Of a stretch of 64,000 nt of DNA, positions 53,275 to 62,173 are shown in pieces (position 1 is the stretch's first letter; each line of letters begins with the position of its first letter). The notes beneath the pieces were generated by a model, which had not been told where the DNA came from, ran no database searches, and saw nothing but the letters and a program-made list of their open reading frames with translations. Origin of the DNA: Hahella chejuensis KCTC 2396 (GTDB lineage Bacteria; Pseudomonadota; Gammaproteobacteria; Pseudomonadales; Oleiphilaceae); contig NC_007645.1 of the NCBI RefSeq assembly GCF_000012985.1, positions 2,634,501 through 2,698,500 of the forward strand, in the 5' to 3' direction. A program made the position numbers and the translations under genes.

Positions 53275-55524
53275 ATGACATTGCTTTTCCGCCAGATTCT
53301 CGTTTGCCTGTGTTGTAGCTTGATGCTGTGGCGAGTCGCTGCTGCGCAGATGGAGTTGCCTCCGCCTGCGGATGTGCGTGTGCTCATCGATGTTTCCGGC
53401 AGCATGAAGAAGAATGATCCGAAAAATCTGCGGCGTCCGGCCCTGAATCTGGTGACGGAGCTGTTGCCTGAGGGTGACTCAGCGGGGGTGTGGACATTCG
53501 GGCAGTATGTCAATGAGCTGGCGCCTCATCAGGTTGTCGATCCTGGCTGGCGTCGCCTGGCTAAAGATAAAGCCAGGGAAATCAGCTCGACGGCGCTATA
53601 CACCAATATCGGTGCGGCGCTGGAGAAAGCCTCTGAGGACTTTGTGGAAGGCAAGGATTATAGCAACACGCATTTCATTCTGCTCACCGACGGCGTGGTG
53701 GATATCTCGCAAAAGCCGGGAGAAAACGTAGCGGAGCGTGACCGTGTTCTGACCCAGGTGTTGAAAAGAGTCGCGGGCTTCGGCGCCAAGATTCATACCA
53801 TCGCGCTTTCCAGGAATGCGGATCAGATGTTGCTGCAACGGCTTTCCATCGGCAGTAACGGCATCAACGCCATTGCCGAAAACTCCGAACAGTTGAGTCG
53901 TGTCTTTCTGCAAGCCTTTGAGCGTGCGGCCCCTGCCGAAGAAGTGCCTCTGGAAGATAATGCGTTTGATGTGGATTCCAGTATTGAAGAATTCACAGCA
54001 CTGGTGTTTCGCGCCAAAGAGAACGCCGAAACCGCCATCATAGAACCCACAGGCAAACGCTTTACGGAAAAAGATCGACCTGAGTACGTAAAGTGGTTCA
54101 AAGAGGCTGGCTATGACCTGATTACTGTCCAAAGACCATTGGAGGGCGAGTGGAAGCTGGATGCGGAGCTGGCTCCGGGTAGCCGGGTGACGGTAGTGAG
54201 CAACCTGAAAATGGTGGTGGACCCGCTTCCGGCTAATTTTTACGCCGGAGATCACCTGGAGCTCAAGATCGGCTTTTTTGAAGACGGGGAGTTGGTGCGG
54301 AACAGGACTTTTCTGGATCTTGTGGCGGTGGATGTCACCATTCGCACGGAGGACAACAAGTCCGGCACCAAACGTATTTCCAAGGAAAGCGAGCCTCCAG
54401 CCGACGGCGTATTTCGCGAAAGCATCACCAAGCTCAAGCAGGTCGGCAGGTACGAAGTGCTGGTGCAGGCCGACGGCCGCACGTTCAAGCGGCAGTCGCG
54501 GCAATTGATCACCCTTAATGCGCCGATGGCGGTGGATCTTGAAGCCACTGGAGCCGGTGTGGATACCCGCTACAAAATTGTCATCAGTCCCCTCAGTCCA
54601 AACATCAACGAGGCGAAAACCTCGATTATCGCCAAGATAAAAGGGCCGGATGGCGGCAATCTGATTAAGTCCATTCCGTTTACCCAGGAAACGGGACGCT
54701 GGGAGTTAGAGGTCGACGCTACCCGGGGCGATGGCGTGTATGAAGTCATGTTGCGAGTGGAGGGGGAAACCCGTTCCGGCTCCGCTTTCCGTTTCGAGCC
54801 TGACAGCGTTATGGCTGAGTTTCCGCGCCAGGAGGCGTCGCCGAATGAATATCGCTCGCTGGTGAACGACAGCAGCGTTGAGCAAATGAATGAGACCCTG
54901 GTCGAAGAAGCCGCCAAAGCGCCAGAGCCTCCGAAGCAGCCTGAAGAAAATGCCATTGCGCCGCCCATCACGCCGGAAATGCAGGATCAAGCGGCGGCAG
55001 AGCAGCAGGATGCGGTGGTGCAGGAAGAGAGCGGCACCAACGCCATGTTGTGGATTATCATCGCCGCCGGCGGCGCTTCCATACTGTTGCTGGCTGTGGG
55101 AGGCGGTTACTGGATTTATCGTAAACGCCGAATTGAAAAAGAAGTTCGGGAGCCTGTAGATACCACCAAGCTGGATGACTCTGACGACGTTCCTTCTCTG
55201 GAAGAGTCCGGGCACGATCTGGAGGACGAGATCGAACAGTTGGAGCAGCCTATTGATGTCGCTGAAGAACCCTCTATGATGAGTGAGGCGGACGACATGG
55301 AATTCGGCATGGAGGAAGAAGCGGAGCCGAAAAAAGAGGAGGATGCGGAACCGCCCATGAGTTCATCCGACTCTGAAGAGACCGATGCCGAGGCGCTCGC
55401 TGACGAGATCCTGGCTTCCAATGAAAAAGCTAAAGACATGGATGACGAGTTCAACCTGGAAGATTTTGATATATCCGATACCGATGACCTCCCCGCCGGA
55501 TCGGAAGACGAAGACAAAAAGTAG
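53275..55524 (+). CDS. VWA-domain membrane protein (TIGR03503-like)
   Basis: A 749-residue protein. The signal peptide (about 1-24) is followed by a von Willebrand A domain with MIDAS residues Asp39, Ser41 and Ser43 (VLIDVSGSMKK) and FILLTDGVVDIS; then beta-sandwich domains to about 520; a Pro/Glu/Gln linker; a transmembrane helix near 592-612 (LWIIIAAGGASILLLAVGGG); and a highly acidic cytoplasmic tail of about 130 residues. Topology: periplasmic VWA, cytoplasmic tail. No strong ribosome-binding site is seen before the ATG. It matches what I recall of the TIGR03503 family. Role unknown; metal-dependent protein binding is expected. Confidence 0.82.
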   Translation: MTLLFRQILVCLCCSLMLWRVAAAQMELPPPADVRVLIDVSGSMKKNDPKNLRRPALNLVTELLPEGDSAGVWTFGQYVNELAPHQVVDPGWRRLAKDKAREISSTALYTNIGAALEKASEDFVEGKDYSNTHFILLTDGVVDISQKPGENVAERDRVLTQVLKRVAGFGAKIHTIALSRNADQMLLQRLSIGSNGINAIAENSEQLSRVFLQAFERAAPAEEVPLEDNAFDVDSSIEEFTALVFRAKENAETAIIEPTGKRFTEKDRPEYVKWFKEAGYDLITVQRPLEGEWKLDAELAPGSRVTVVSNLKMVVDPLPANFYAGDHLELKIGFFEDGELVRNRTFLDLVAVDVTIRTEDNKSGTKRISKESEPPADGVFRESITKLKQVGRYEVLVQADGRTFKRQSRQLITLNAPMAVDLEATGAGVDTRYKIVISPLSPNINEAKTSIIAKIKGPDGGNLIKSIPFTQETGRWELEVDATRGDGVYEVMLRVEGETRSGSAFRFEPDSVMAEFPRQEASPNEYRSLVNDSSVEQMNETLVEEAAKAPEPPKQPEENAIAPPITPEMQDQAAAEQQDAVVQEESGTNAMLWIIIAAGGASILLLAVGGGYWIYRKRRIEKEVREPVDTTKLDDSDDVPSLEESGHDLEDEIEQLEQPIDVAEEPSMMSEADDMEFGMEEEAEPKKEEDAEPPMSSSDSEETDAEALADEILASNEKAKDMDDEFNLEDFDISDTDDLPAGSEDEDKK

Positions 55525-55537
55525 TTAACTTCTGAAC

Positions 55538-56341
55538 ATGTGCCAACTTCTTGGAATGAGCGCGAATGCGCCGACGGATATTTGTTTTTCCTGGACCGGT
55601 CTGATGTTTCGCGGCGGTCAGACCGGGCCGCATAAAGACGGCTGGGGCATCGCCTTTTATGAAGGCAAGGGGCTGCGTGAGTTTCGTGACCCCAATCCCA
55701 GCGCCACCTCGGAAATTGCGCGGTTTATCAGTCAGTATCCGATTAAAAGCCGCACGGTCATCAGCCACATCCGGCAAGCCAACGTCGGCGACATCAGCCT
55801 GGAAAACACCCATCCCTTTATTCGCGAACTGGGCGGTTATTACTGGTGCTTCGCCCATAACGGCCAGCTGAAATCCTATCAGGACCTGCCGCTGGGACGT
55901 TTTCGTCCGGTGGGAGAAACCGACAGCGAGCATGCGTTTTGCTGGCTGCTGGAGGATGTCGCCAGCGGCTGCAATGACTTCTCCAGCCTGGAATGCCTGG
56001 GGGGAAGGTTGTATCGGAACTGCCTGGAGTTGACGTCGAGAGGCGTGTTCAACATGCTTTTCACCAACTCGGAGTACCTGTTTGCCTACTGCTCAACCAA
56101 ATTGCATTGGATCACCCGACAGGCTCCTTTCGGCTGCGCTTCCCTGGAGGATGGTGAGATTCGGGTGAACTTCGAAGAACATACCAACCCCACCGACAAA
56201 GTCACTATGATCGTCACGGAGCCGTTGACCGTCGATGAAGAATGGCGACAAATGCGCCCCGGGGAATTAATCGCTTTTAGAGATGGCGAAGTCGCCGCCA
56301 GATGGTATGAAGAAGGGGCGGTTAAGCTTGCTGATACTTGA
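55538..56341 (+). CDS. Class II glutamine amidotransferase, YafJ-like
   Basis: A 267-residue Ntn-hydrolase-fold amidotransferase. The N-terminal nucleophile is Cys2 (MCQLLGMSANAP), exposed after Met removal; RTVISHIRQANVGD, NTHPFIRELGGYYWCFAHNG and GETDSEHAFCWLLE are family landmarks. No synthase domain is fused, so the acceptor substrate is unknown. The start lies 13 bp after the VWA gene. A terminator follows at 56385. Confidence 0.9.
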   Translation: MCQLLGMSANAPTDICFSWTGLMFRGGQTGPHKDGWGIAFYEGKGLREFRDPNPSATSEIARFISQYPIKSRTVISHIRQANVGDISLENTHPFIRELGGYYWCFAHNGQLKSYQDLPLGRFRPVGETDSEHAFCWLLEDVASGCNDFSSLECLGGRLYRNCLELTSRGVFNMLFTNSEYLFAYCSTKLHWITRQAPFGCASLEDGEIRVNFEEHTNPTDKVTMIVTEPLTVDEEWRQMRPGELIAFRDGEVAARWYEEGAVKLADT

Positions 56342-56384
56342 GCGTGTTGTCTCGCTAAGAGTGAACCCGCCAAGAAAGTTATAA

Positions 56385-56412
56385 CGCCGGCGCAAAGGCC
56401 GGCGCTTGTTGT
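56385..56412 (+). terminator. Terminator after glutamine amidotransferase gene
   Basis: Seven-base GC stem CGCCGGC/GCCGGCG (56385-56391 with 56398-56404), 6-nt loop, then CTTGTTGTTT. It lies between convergent stops, so it may also serve cysK weakly. Confidence 0.65.
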
Positions 56413-57378
56413 TTACTGCACGTTTTCCGCTTCAGTAAAGAAGTTGTCGAATAAAGCAGTGGACAGATAACGCTCAGCGCTGTCCGGCAGGATAACCACG
56501 ATATTCTTGTCTTTGAATTCGTCACGCTCCGCCAAACGGACCGCAACGGCCGCCGCTGCGCCACAGGAGATACCGCAGAGGATGCCTTCTTCACGCATCA
56601 GGCGGTGAGCCATTTCCATCGCTTCTTCGTTGGTGACCTGCTCAACGAGGTCAACCATGTCCAGATCCAGGTTTTTCGGTACGAAACCTGCGCCTATGCC
56701 CTGGATTTTGTGAGGGGCGGGTTGTAATTCCTGACCTTTGATGGTCTGGGTGATAACGGGAGAAGCGGTAGGTTCGACGGCTACGGAAGTGATGTTTTTA
56801 CCCATGGCGTTCTTGATGTAGCGGGATACGCCGGTAATCGTGCCCCCGGTGCCGACGCCTGCGACCAGAACATCGATTGCCCCTTCCAGGTCCCGCCAGA
56901 TTTCCGGCCCGGTGGTCTTTTCATGAATTTCCGGGTTGGCGGGGTTGTCGAACTGTTGCAGCATCAGGTGTTGCTGCGGGTCCTGAGAGACGATTTCCGC
57001 TGCTTTCTCAATCGCGCCTTTCATGCCTTTGGGACCTTCGGTCAATACGATTTCCGCGCCCAGGGCTTTCATCGCCTTGCGGCGCTCCAGACTCATGGTG
57101 GCGGGCATGGTCAGGATCAGTTTATAGCCCCGCGCGGCGGCGACGAAGGCGAGAGCGATGCCGGTGTTGCCGCTGGTAGGCTCAACCAGCGTCATGCCTG
57201 GCTTGAGGCGACCGGATTTCTCCGCATCCCATACCATGTTGGCGCCGATACGGCATTTCACGGAGTAGGCCGGGTTGCGGCCTTCAATTTTGGCGAACAC
57301 GTTGCCTTTGGTGACGCGATTCAGCTTCACCAGCGGCGTGTTGCCGATGGACATGGAGTTGTCTTCGTAGACGTTCAT
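56413..57378 (-). CDS. cysK: Cysteine synthase A (O-acetylserine sulfhydrylase)
   Basis: Makes cysteine from O-acetylserine and sulfide with PLP. 321 residues. The PLP lysine is Lys41 in [15 protein letters not shown]; the substrate loop is [16 protein letters not shown]; the phosphate-binding loop is [14 protein letters not shown]; the late [11 protein letters not shown] segment is typical. It ends in ENVQ and lacks the C-terminal Ile that would bind serine acetyltransferase insertion in the classical way. Single gene, divergent from the MoxR gene. Confidence 0.95.
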   Translation of the reverse strand: MNVYEDNSMSIGNTPLVKLNRVTKGNVFAKIEGRNPAYSVKCRIGANMVWDAEKSGRLKPGMTLVEPTSGNTGIALAFVAAARGYKLILTMPATMSLERRKAMKALGAEIVLTEGPKGMKGAIEKAAEIVSQDPQQHLMLQQFDNPANPEIHEKTTGPEIWRDLEGAIDVLVAGVGTGGTITGVSRYIKNAMGKNITSVAVEPTASPVITQTIKGQELQPAPHKIQGIGAGFVPKNLDLDMVDLVEQVTNEEAMEMAHRLMREEGILCGISCGAAAAVAVRLAERDEFKDKNIVVILPDSAERYLSTALFDNFFTEAENVQ

Positions 57379-57541
57379 TATTTATCTCCTTGCAGATTAA
57401 GTAGATTTCCCCGGCCATAACATTGCGAGCGTGAGAGATAGCTTAGCGGCTGGCATGAAATATTTGAATGTTTTCGGGTAATATATCCGCTTATAACTCC
57501 TCTAATAATGACGCATTCACACAACTAACAAGGTTTCACAC

Positions 57542-58384
57542 ATGAAGTTTTCCGGCACCAAGAACTATGTCGCCACTGACGATCTGCAATTGGCGGTGAA
57601 CGCCGCCATTCGATTACAGCGGCCGCTTCTCATCAAAGGCGAACCGGGCACAGGCAAAACCATGCTGGCGGAAGAGCTGGCGGAAGCCCTGGGCGCGCCG
57701 TTGATTCAATGGCACATCAAGTCCACCACCAAGGCCCAGCAAGGATTGTACGAGTACGACGCGGTTTCGCGCCTGCGCGACTCCCAGTTGGGCGATGACC
57801 GCGTTCACGACATTCGCAATTACATCAAGAAAGGCAAGCTGTGGGAGGCGTTTGTGTCCGAGCAGCAATCGGTGCTGTTGATTGATGAAATTGATAAAGC
57901 GGATATCGAGTTCCCCAACGACCTGTTGCTGGAACTGGATAAGATGGAGTTCTACGTTTACGAGACTCAGGAGCGAATCCGCGCCACTACCCGGCCTATC
58001 GTCATCATCACCAGCAATAACGAAAAAGAGTTGCCTGACGCTTTCTTGCGACGCTGCTTCTTCCACTACATCAACTTTCCCGACAAAGACACCATGGAGT
58101 CGATCATCGACGTGCATTACCCAGGCATACAGCGCTCGCTGGTGAAGGATGCATTGGATGTTTTCTTTGACGTACGCAAAGTGCCGGGGCTGAAGAAAAA
58201 ACCTTCCACCTCTGAACTGATCGACTGGCTCAAACTGCTGATGGCGGACAATCTGCCTGAAGACGTATTGCGCAACCACGATCCCAGCCAGGCGATTCCT
58301 CCTCTGTATGGCGCGCTGGTGAAGAACGAGCAGGACGTCCACCTTTTGCAGAAACTGGCGTTCATGACGCGCAGAAAAGGCTGA
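57542..58384 (+). CDS. MoxR-family AAA+ ATPase
   Basis: A 280-residue ATPase that acts as a chaperone, usually together with a VWA protein encoded next to it, for activating or inserting metal cofactors. Walker A GEPGTGKT at 33-40, Walker B VLLIDEIDKAD at 111-121, sensor 1 PIVIITSNNEKELPDAFLRR, and the MoxR lid at the C-terminus. The next gene, 55 bp on, encodes its CoxE-like VWA partner. Which complex it serves cannot be read from the window. Confidence 0.9.
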   Translation: MKFSGTKNYVATDDLQLAVNAAIRLQRPLLIKGEPGTGKTMLAEELAEALGAPLIQWHIKSTTKAQQGLYEYDAVSRLRDSQLGDDRVHDIRNYIKKGKLWEAFVSEQQSVLLIDEIDKADIEFPNDLLLELDKMEFYVYETQERIRATTRPIVIITSNNEKELPDAFLRRCFFHYINFPDKDTMESIIDVHYPGIQRSLVKDALDVFFDVRKVPGLKKKPSTSELIDWLKLLMADNLPEDVLRNHDPSQAIPPLYGALVKNEQDVHLLQKLAFMTRRKG

Positions 58385-58439
58385 TTGCGGCAATGAACGG
58401 ACGCAATCATTGCGGCCCCGAGCAGAGGAGGACACCTAT

Positions 58440-59618
58440 ATGTTGATTGATTTCTTCCTGACGTTGCGCAAGAACAAAGTGCCGGCTTCCCTGCGGGAGC
58501 TGCTCGACCTGCTGGAGGCTCTGCAGCAGGGACTGGCGTTTGCGGATATGGATGACTTTTACTATCTGAGCCGCGCCTGTCTGGTGAAGGATGAGAAGCA
58601 CTATGACAAATTCGACCAGGCGTTTGGCGTCTACTTCAAAGGACTGGAAGACCTGAATGCGGTGCTGGAGGCGCTGATCCCCGAAGATTGGCTGCGCGCG
58701 GAATTTGAAAAGCAGCTCACCGATGAGGAAAAGGCCAAGATTGAATCCCTGGGAGGCCTGGAGGAGCTGATCGAGGCGTTCAAGAAACGCCTGGAAGAGC
58801 AAAAAGAGCGTCATCAGGGCGGCAATAGATGGATCGGAACTGGCGGCACGTCGCCATTCGGTGCAAACGGCTATAACCCGGAAGGCTTTCGCATTGGCCA
58901 GAACGGCTCCCGTAATCGTCGCGCAGTGAAAGTGTGGGAGCAACGCACTTATAAGGATCTGGATGATTCCATCACCCTTGGCATTCGCAATATCAAGGTG
59001 GCGTTACGTCGTCTGCGCAAATTCGCGCGTCAGGGCGCGGCGGAAGAGTTGGACATGCCCGATACCATCCGCAGCACGGCCAACAACGCGGGATACCTGG
59101 ATATCAAGATGGTGCCGGAGCGTCATAACTCGGTAAAAGTACTGCTGTTTTTCGACATCGGCGGCTCCATGGACCCGCATATTCGCGTGTGCGAGGAGTT
59201 ATTCTCCGCTGCGCGCACTGAGTTCAAGCACATGGAATACTACTACTTCCACAACTTCATCTACGAAGGCGTTTGGAAGAACAATATCCGTCGTGTCAGC
59301 GAAACTATTCCAACCTGGGACATCCTGCACAAATACGCGTCGGACTACCGGGTGATTTTCGTAGGCGACGCCAGTATGGCGCCTTATGAGATCACCCATC
59401 CCGGTGGCAGTATTGAGCACTGGAACGAAGAAGCCGGCGCGGTCTGGATGCAGCGGGTGACGGACAAGTTCGACAAAGTGATCTGGCTGAATCCGTATCC
59501 CAAAGACTACTGGGGCATGGGCGGCTCTCTGGAGATCACCCGTCAGTTGGTCAACCAGCACATGTATCCGCTCACCATCGACGGGCTTGAGCAGGGCATG
59601 AAGTACCTGAGCAAGTAA
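58440..59618 (+). CDS. CoxE-like VWA protein, MoxR partner
   Basis: A 392-residue cytoplasmic protein starting at the ATG at 58440 behind GAGGAGG. The N-terminal helical part (LIDFFLTLRKNKVPASLREL) is typical of the CoxE/YeiQ group. The C-terminal half is a VWA domain with an altered MIDAS, LLFFDIGGSM (Asp239-x-Gly-Gly-Ser243), in which the usual first Ser is Gly. VIFVGDASMAPYEI supplies the later Asp. It forms a two-gene unit with the MoxR ATPase; together they resemble pairs that mature metalloenzymes. Confidence 0.88.
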   Translation: MLIDFFLTLRKNKVPASLRELLDLLEALQQGLAFADMDDFYYLSRACLVKDEKHYDKFDQAFGVYFKGLEDLNAVLEALIPEDWLRAEFEKQLTDEEKAKIESLGGLEELIEAFKKRLEEQKERHQGGNRWIGTGGTSPFGANGYNPEGFRIGQNGSRNRRAVKVWEQRTYKDLDDSITLGIRNIKVALRRLRKFARQGAAEELDMPDTIRSTANNAGYLDIKMVPERHNSVKVLLFFDIGGSMDPHIRVCEELFSAARTEFKHMEYYYFHNFIYEGVWKNNIRRVSETIPTWDILHKYASDYRVIFVGDASMAPYEITHPGGSIEHWNEEAGAVWMQRVTDKFDKVIWLNPYPKDYWGMGGSLEITRQLVNQHMYPLTIDGLEQGMKYLSK

Positions 59619-59638
59619 TCTTTTTTCGCTTTTCTATA

Positions 59639-59660
59639 CGCGCCGTCGCTGGGCGGCGCG
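59639..59660 (+). terminator. GC hairpin after MoxR-VWA unit
   Basis: Seven-base stem CGCGCCG/CGGCGCG with an 8-nt loop, 20 bp after the VWA stop. A T-run precedes it and none follows, so factor-independent termination is uncertain. Confidence 0.4.
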
Positions 59661-59859
59661 CCTTCATGGCTTATTTCTGAGGAACCTCTGAAAAACGTTG
59701 GCGTGGCCGCCAGCGCGAACGCTAACTATGTCTCGTTTTGTAAACATTTGTGTAGTTTGGTGAATCGAGTTCACACTATCGCCGGCGACCCGGTGCTACC
59801 ATGGCCTTCGTCTCTTTCTGCGTTCACCCGAGAGTTCGGTTCTCATAAGGGTATAGAGG

Positions 59860-60393
59860 ATGAAGGCTTTGCGAATAATTCCAAGAATAATCATCACAGC
59901 GTTGCACATACTGACATTCGTCATTTCCACTCAAGTCCATAGCGCCGCCGACAATGCGTCCGCGAAGGATATGGAGGCGCTCAAGCAGCGCGTCATCGAG
60001 CTCAACCGTGAGCTTTATAAGCTGCAGGAAGAAGTCCTGTATCCCATCGACACCCAAGTGGTGTTTTTTCTGGCCGTAGATGAAAACGTCGGTTTTGAGC
60101 TGGATTCCGTCGAGTTGACGCTGGATGGAGATATGGCGACCACCTACCTTTACTCTGCGCGTGAATTGCAGGCATTGCAGCGCGGCGGCGTGCAGCGTTT
60201 GTTCATGGGTAACCTGCCTGCGGGCGCCCATAAAGCCGTGGCTGTTTTCAACGGACGCAGCGCTGGAGATAAATACCTGCGCAAGGCGGCGACGCTGTCT
60301 TTCAACAAAGAAAACGGCTCCAAATATCTGGAGCTACGGGTGCAGGGCGATGGCGCCCGGCCGCCCCGTTTTCTGATCAGAGAGCTGCGCTAA
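59860..60393 (+). CDS. Exported protein of TPR cassette 2 (paralogue of 34698 gene)
   Basis: A 177-residue periplasmic protein: signal peptide to about 29, coiled-coil segment ALKQRVIELNRELYKLQEE, then the sandwich-like part with VVFFLAVDENVGFELDSVEL and GGVQRLFMGNLPAGAH. All blocks align by eye with the cassette 1 protein, without its acidic spacer. The C-terminus PPRFLIRELR differs. First gene of the second cassette; 25 bp before the TPR gene. Confidence 0.75.
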   Translation: MKALRIIPRIIITALHILTFVISTQVHSAADNASAKDMEALKQRVIELNRELYKLQEEVLYPIDTQVVFFLAVDENVGFELDSVELTLDGDMATTYLYSARELQALQRGGVQRLFMGNLPAGAHKAVAVFNGRSAGDKYLRKAATLSFNKENGSKYLELRVQGDGARPPRFLIRELR

Positions 60394-60418
60394 GCGCCGC
60401 GGGCTAAGGTCGAACGCC

Positions 60419-62173
60419 ATGAAAGGGGATGTAACGTCAACCATGCATCGAATGTGCGCTCTGTTGTTGGTTATGGCTTGTCTGGGTGGGCTCGTCAACG
60501 CCGCGCGGGCGGAAGAGGGCGCAGATGAGTTGTTGCACAGGGAGGCGTTGTTTCACTACTACACCAATGACTTTCTGCAATCTCTCGTGTTATTGGAAAA
60601 CGAGCATGTCGGGTCCAACCATGTCGGCAATCAATATCACAACCTGAACCATATCCTCGCCATTGAATCCAGTCTGGAGTTTGGTCTGCGCCGCAATGCG
60701 GAAACGCTTCTGGAGCATTTGCAATTCACCGCCAGAGAGGCGGAAGTCAAGCAGCAGGCGCAGATGATCAAAGGACGTCTCGCCTATCGCGACGAGGAGT
60801 GGGGAACAGCGGTGGAGCTGTTTGAGGGAGCCATGAAGGGAATGAGCCGGGATAAAAAAGATGAAGCCCTCTATTACATGGCGAACAGTTACCTGCAGCT
60901 GCGCCGTCCTCAGGAGGCAGCCAAGGTGCTTGGCGACGCTTCCAAGGGAAGCTTGTGGGCCGCTCATGGCTATTACAACCTGGGCGTGAACTACGCCGCA
61001 GATGATCCGGATTCCTCCCGCGCTTTGGTGGCGTTGCGGATCGCCGCAGCCATGACCGACGACAGCTACGAAGGAAAGGAGTTAAGCGATCGCATCCTGC
61101 TGGCGGCGGGACATATCGCCTTGCTGGACAAGGACTACAACAAGGCCCTGTCATTCCTGAAAAATGTCCACGCTTCCGGTCCGGGAGCGCCGGCGGCGAT
61201 CTATGACTACGGCATGGCGTTCGCGGGACTGGGGCGTTATCGCACCGCCATTCAGTCCTGGCATCGGGCCAAGAAGTTCGCACTCACGTCTTCCGGCGTA
61301 GCGGAGACTTTTCAGGCGATCGCCTATGGTTACGAACAGGAAAAACTGCGCGCAACCGCCCTTGACGCCTATCTGGAAGCGATCGCCGTGTATGAGAAGG
61401 AAAAGCGCCAGATTGACGAGGTTGTGGCCGAAATCAACGAGAAAGGCGTATTGGACTTGCTGTTGCAAGCGCCTTTGCAACATGGCGAAGTGGAATGGTA
61501 TCTGGCCACAGATCTGCTCACTAACACGCCAAAGATCGCCTTTGTTCACTATTTGATGGATAAGCCGGACTTCTTTCCCTTCGCTAAAGAATTGCTGCAG
61601 ATGCACGGGCTCTTGCAGTCCCTGCGCAATGGCGCGCAACGTATGGATATATTCGCCGATGCATTGGAGCAACGGTCGCGTCAGGCGAAACGCGACGCCG
61701 CTGGAGCGCTTGAGAGGATGCGCCCGCAACAGCTTAATCAACTGGTCTCTGAGCGCAATGCGTTAGCCAGGTCCGCCGCTCAAGCTCCCGACGAACAACG
61801 GGCGCTGCAACTGCTGGCGCTACGCGACCTGGATGAGGCGTTGACCCGGCTGAAAGAAAATTTTGTCAGCGCTCAGGGTGATCTGAGTCAGGGCGGAAAC
61901 CTCTACAAGACGCAATTGCGCAAAGTTGAGTCTCTACAAAAAGAGTTCTCCTCTATGCAGCGAGAACTTGCAGGAAAAATCGATGACTATGACAAGAAGT
62001 TATCGCAACTGGCGGTCAAATTATTGCAGCGGCACTGGCGTGAAATAGACGGCTACCACGTGCGCAGCCAACTGGCCTTGGTGAATTTGTATGACGACTT
62101 GGCTGTGGCGGAGCTACGCAAGAAACAGCCTGTTTCGCCAGAGGCGGCGACAGCCGGGGAGGGGGCGTTATGA
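60419..62173 (+). CDS. Exported tetratricopeptide-repeat protein, cassette 2
   Basis: A 584-residue periplasmic protein, paralogue of the 35332 gene: signal peptide (CALLLVMACLGGLVNAARA), TPR-like helices (DEALYYMANSYLQLRRPQE, WAAHGYYNLGVNYAADDPD, VAETFQAIAYGYEQEKLRA), and a C-terminal coiled coil (LRKVESLQKEFSSMQREL). An ATG at 60443 is an alternative start nearer the hydrophobic core. Its stop overlaps the next start (ATGA), exactly as in cassette 1. The protein is about 56 residues shorter than its counterpart. Confidence 0.8.
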   Translation: MKGDVTSTMHRMCALLLVMACLGGLVNAARAEEGADELLHREALFHYYTNDFLQSLVLLENEHVGSNHVGNQYHNLNHILAIESSLEFGLRRNAETLLEHLQFTAREAEVKQQAQMIKGRLAYRDEEWGTAVELFEGAMKGMSRDKKDEALYYMANSYLQLRRPQEAAKVLGDASKGSLWAAHGYYNLGVNYAADDPDSSRALVALRIAAAMTDDSYEGKELSDRILLAAGHIALLDKDYNKALSFLKNVHASGPGAPAAIYDYGMAFAGLGRYRTAIQSWHRAKKFALTSSGVAETFQAIAYGYEQEKLRATALDAYLEAIAVYEKEKRQIDEVVAEINEKGVLDLLLQAPLQHGEVEWYLATDLLTNTPKIAFVHYLMDKPDFFPFAKELLQMHGLLQSLRNGAQRMDIFADALEQRSRQAKRDAAGALERMRPQQLNQLVSERNALARSAAQAPDEQRALQLLALRDLDEALTRLKENFVSAQGDLSQGGNLYKTQLRKVESLQKEFSSMQRELAGKIDDYDKKLSQLAVKLLQRHWREIDGYHVRSQLALVNLYDDLAVAELRKKQPVSPEAATAGEGAL

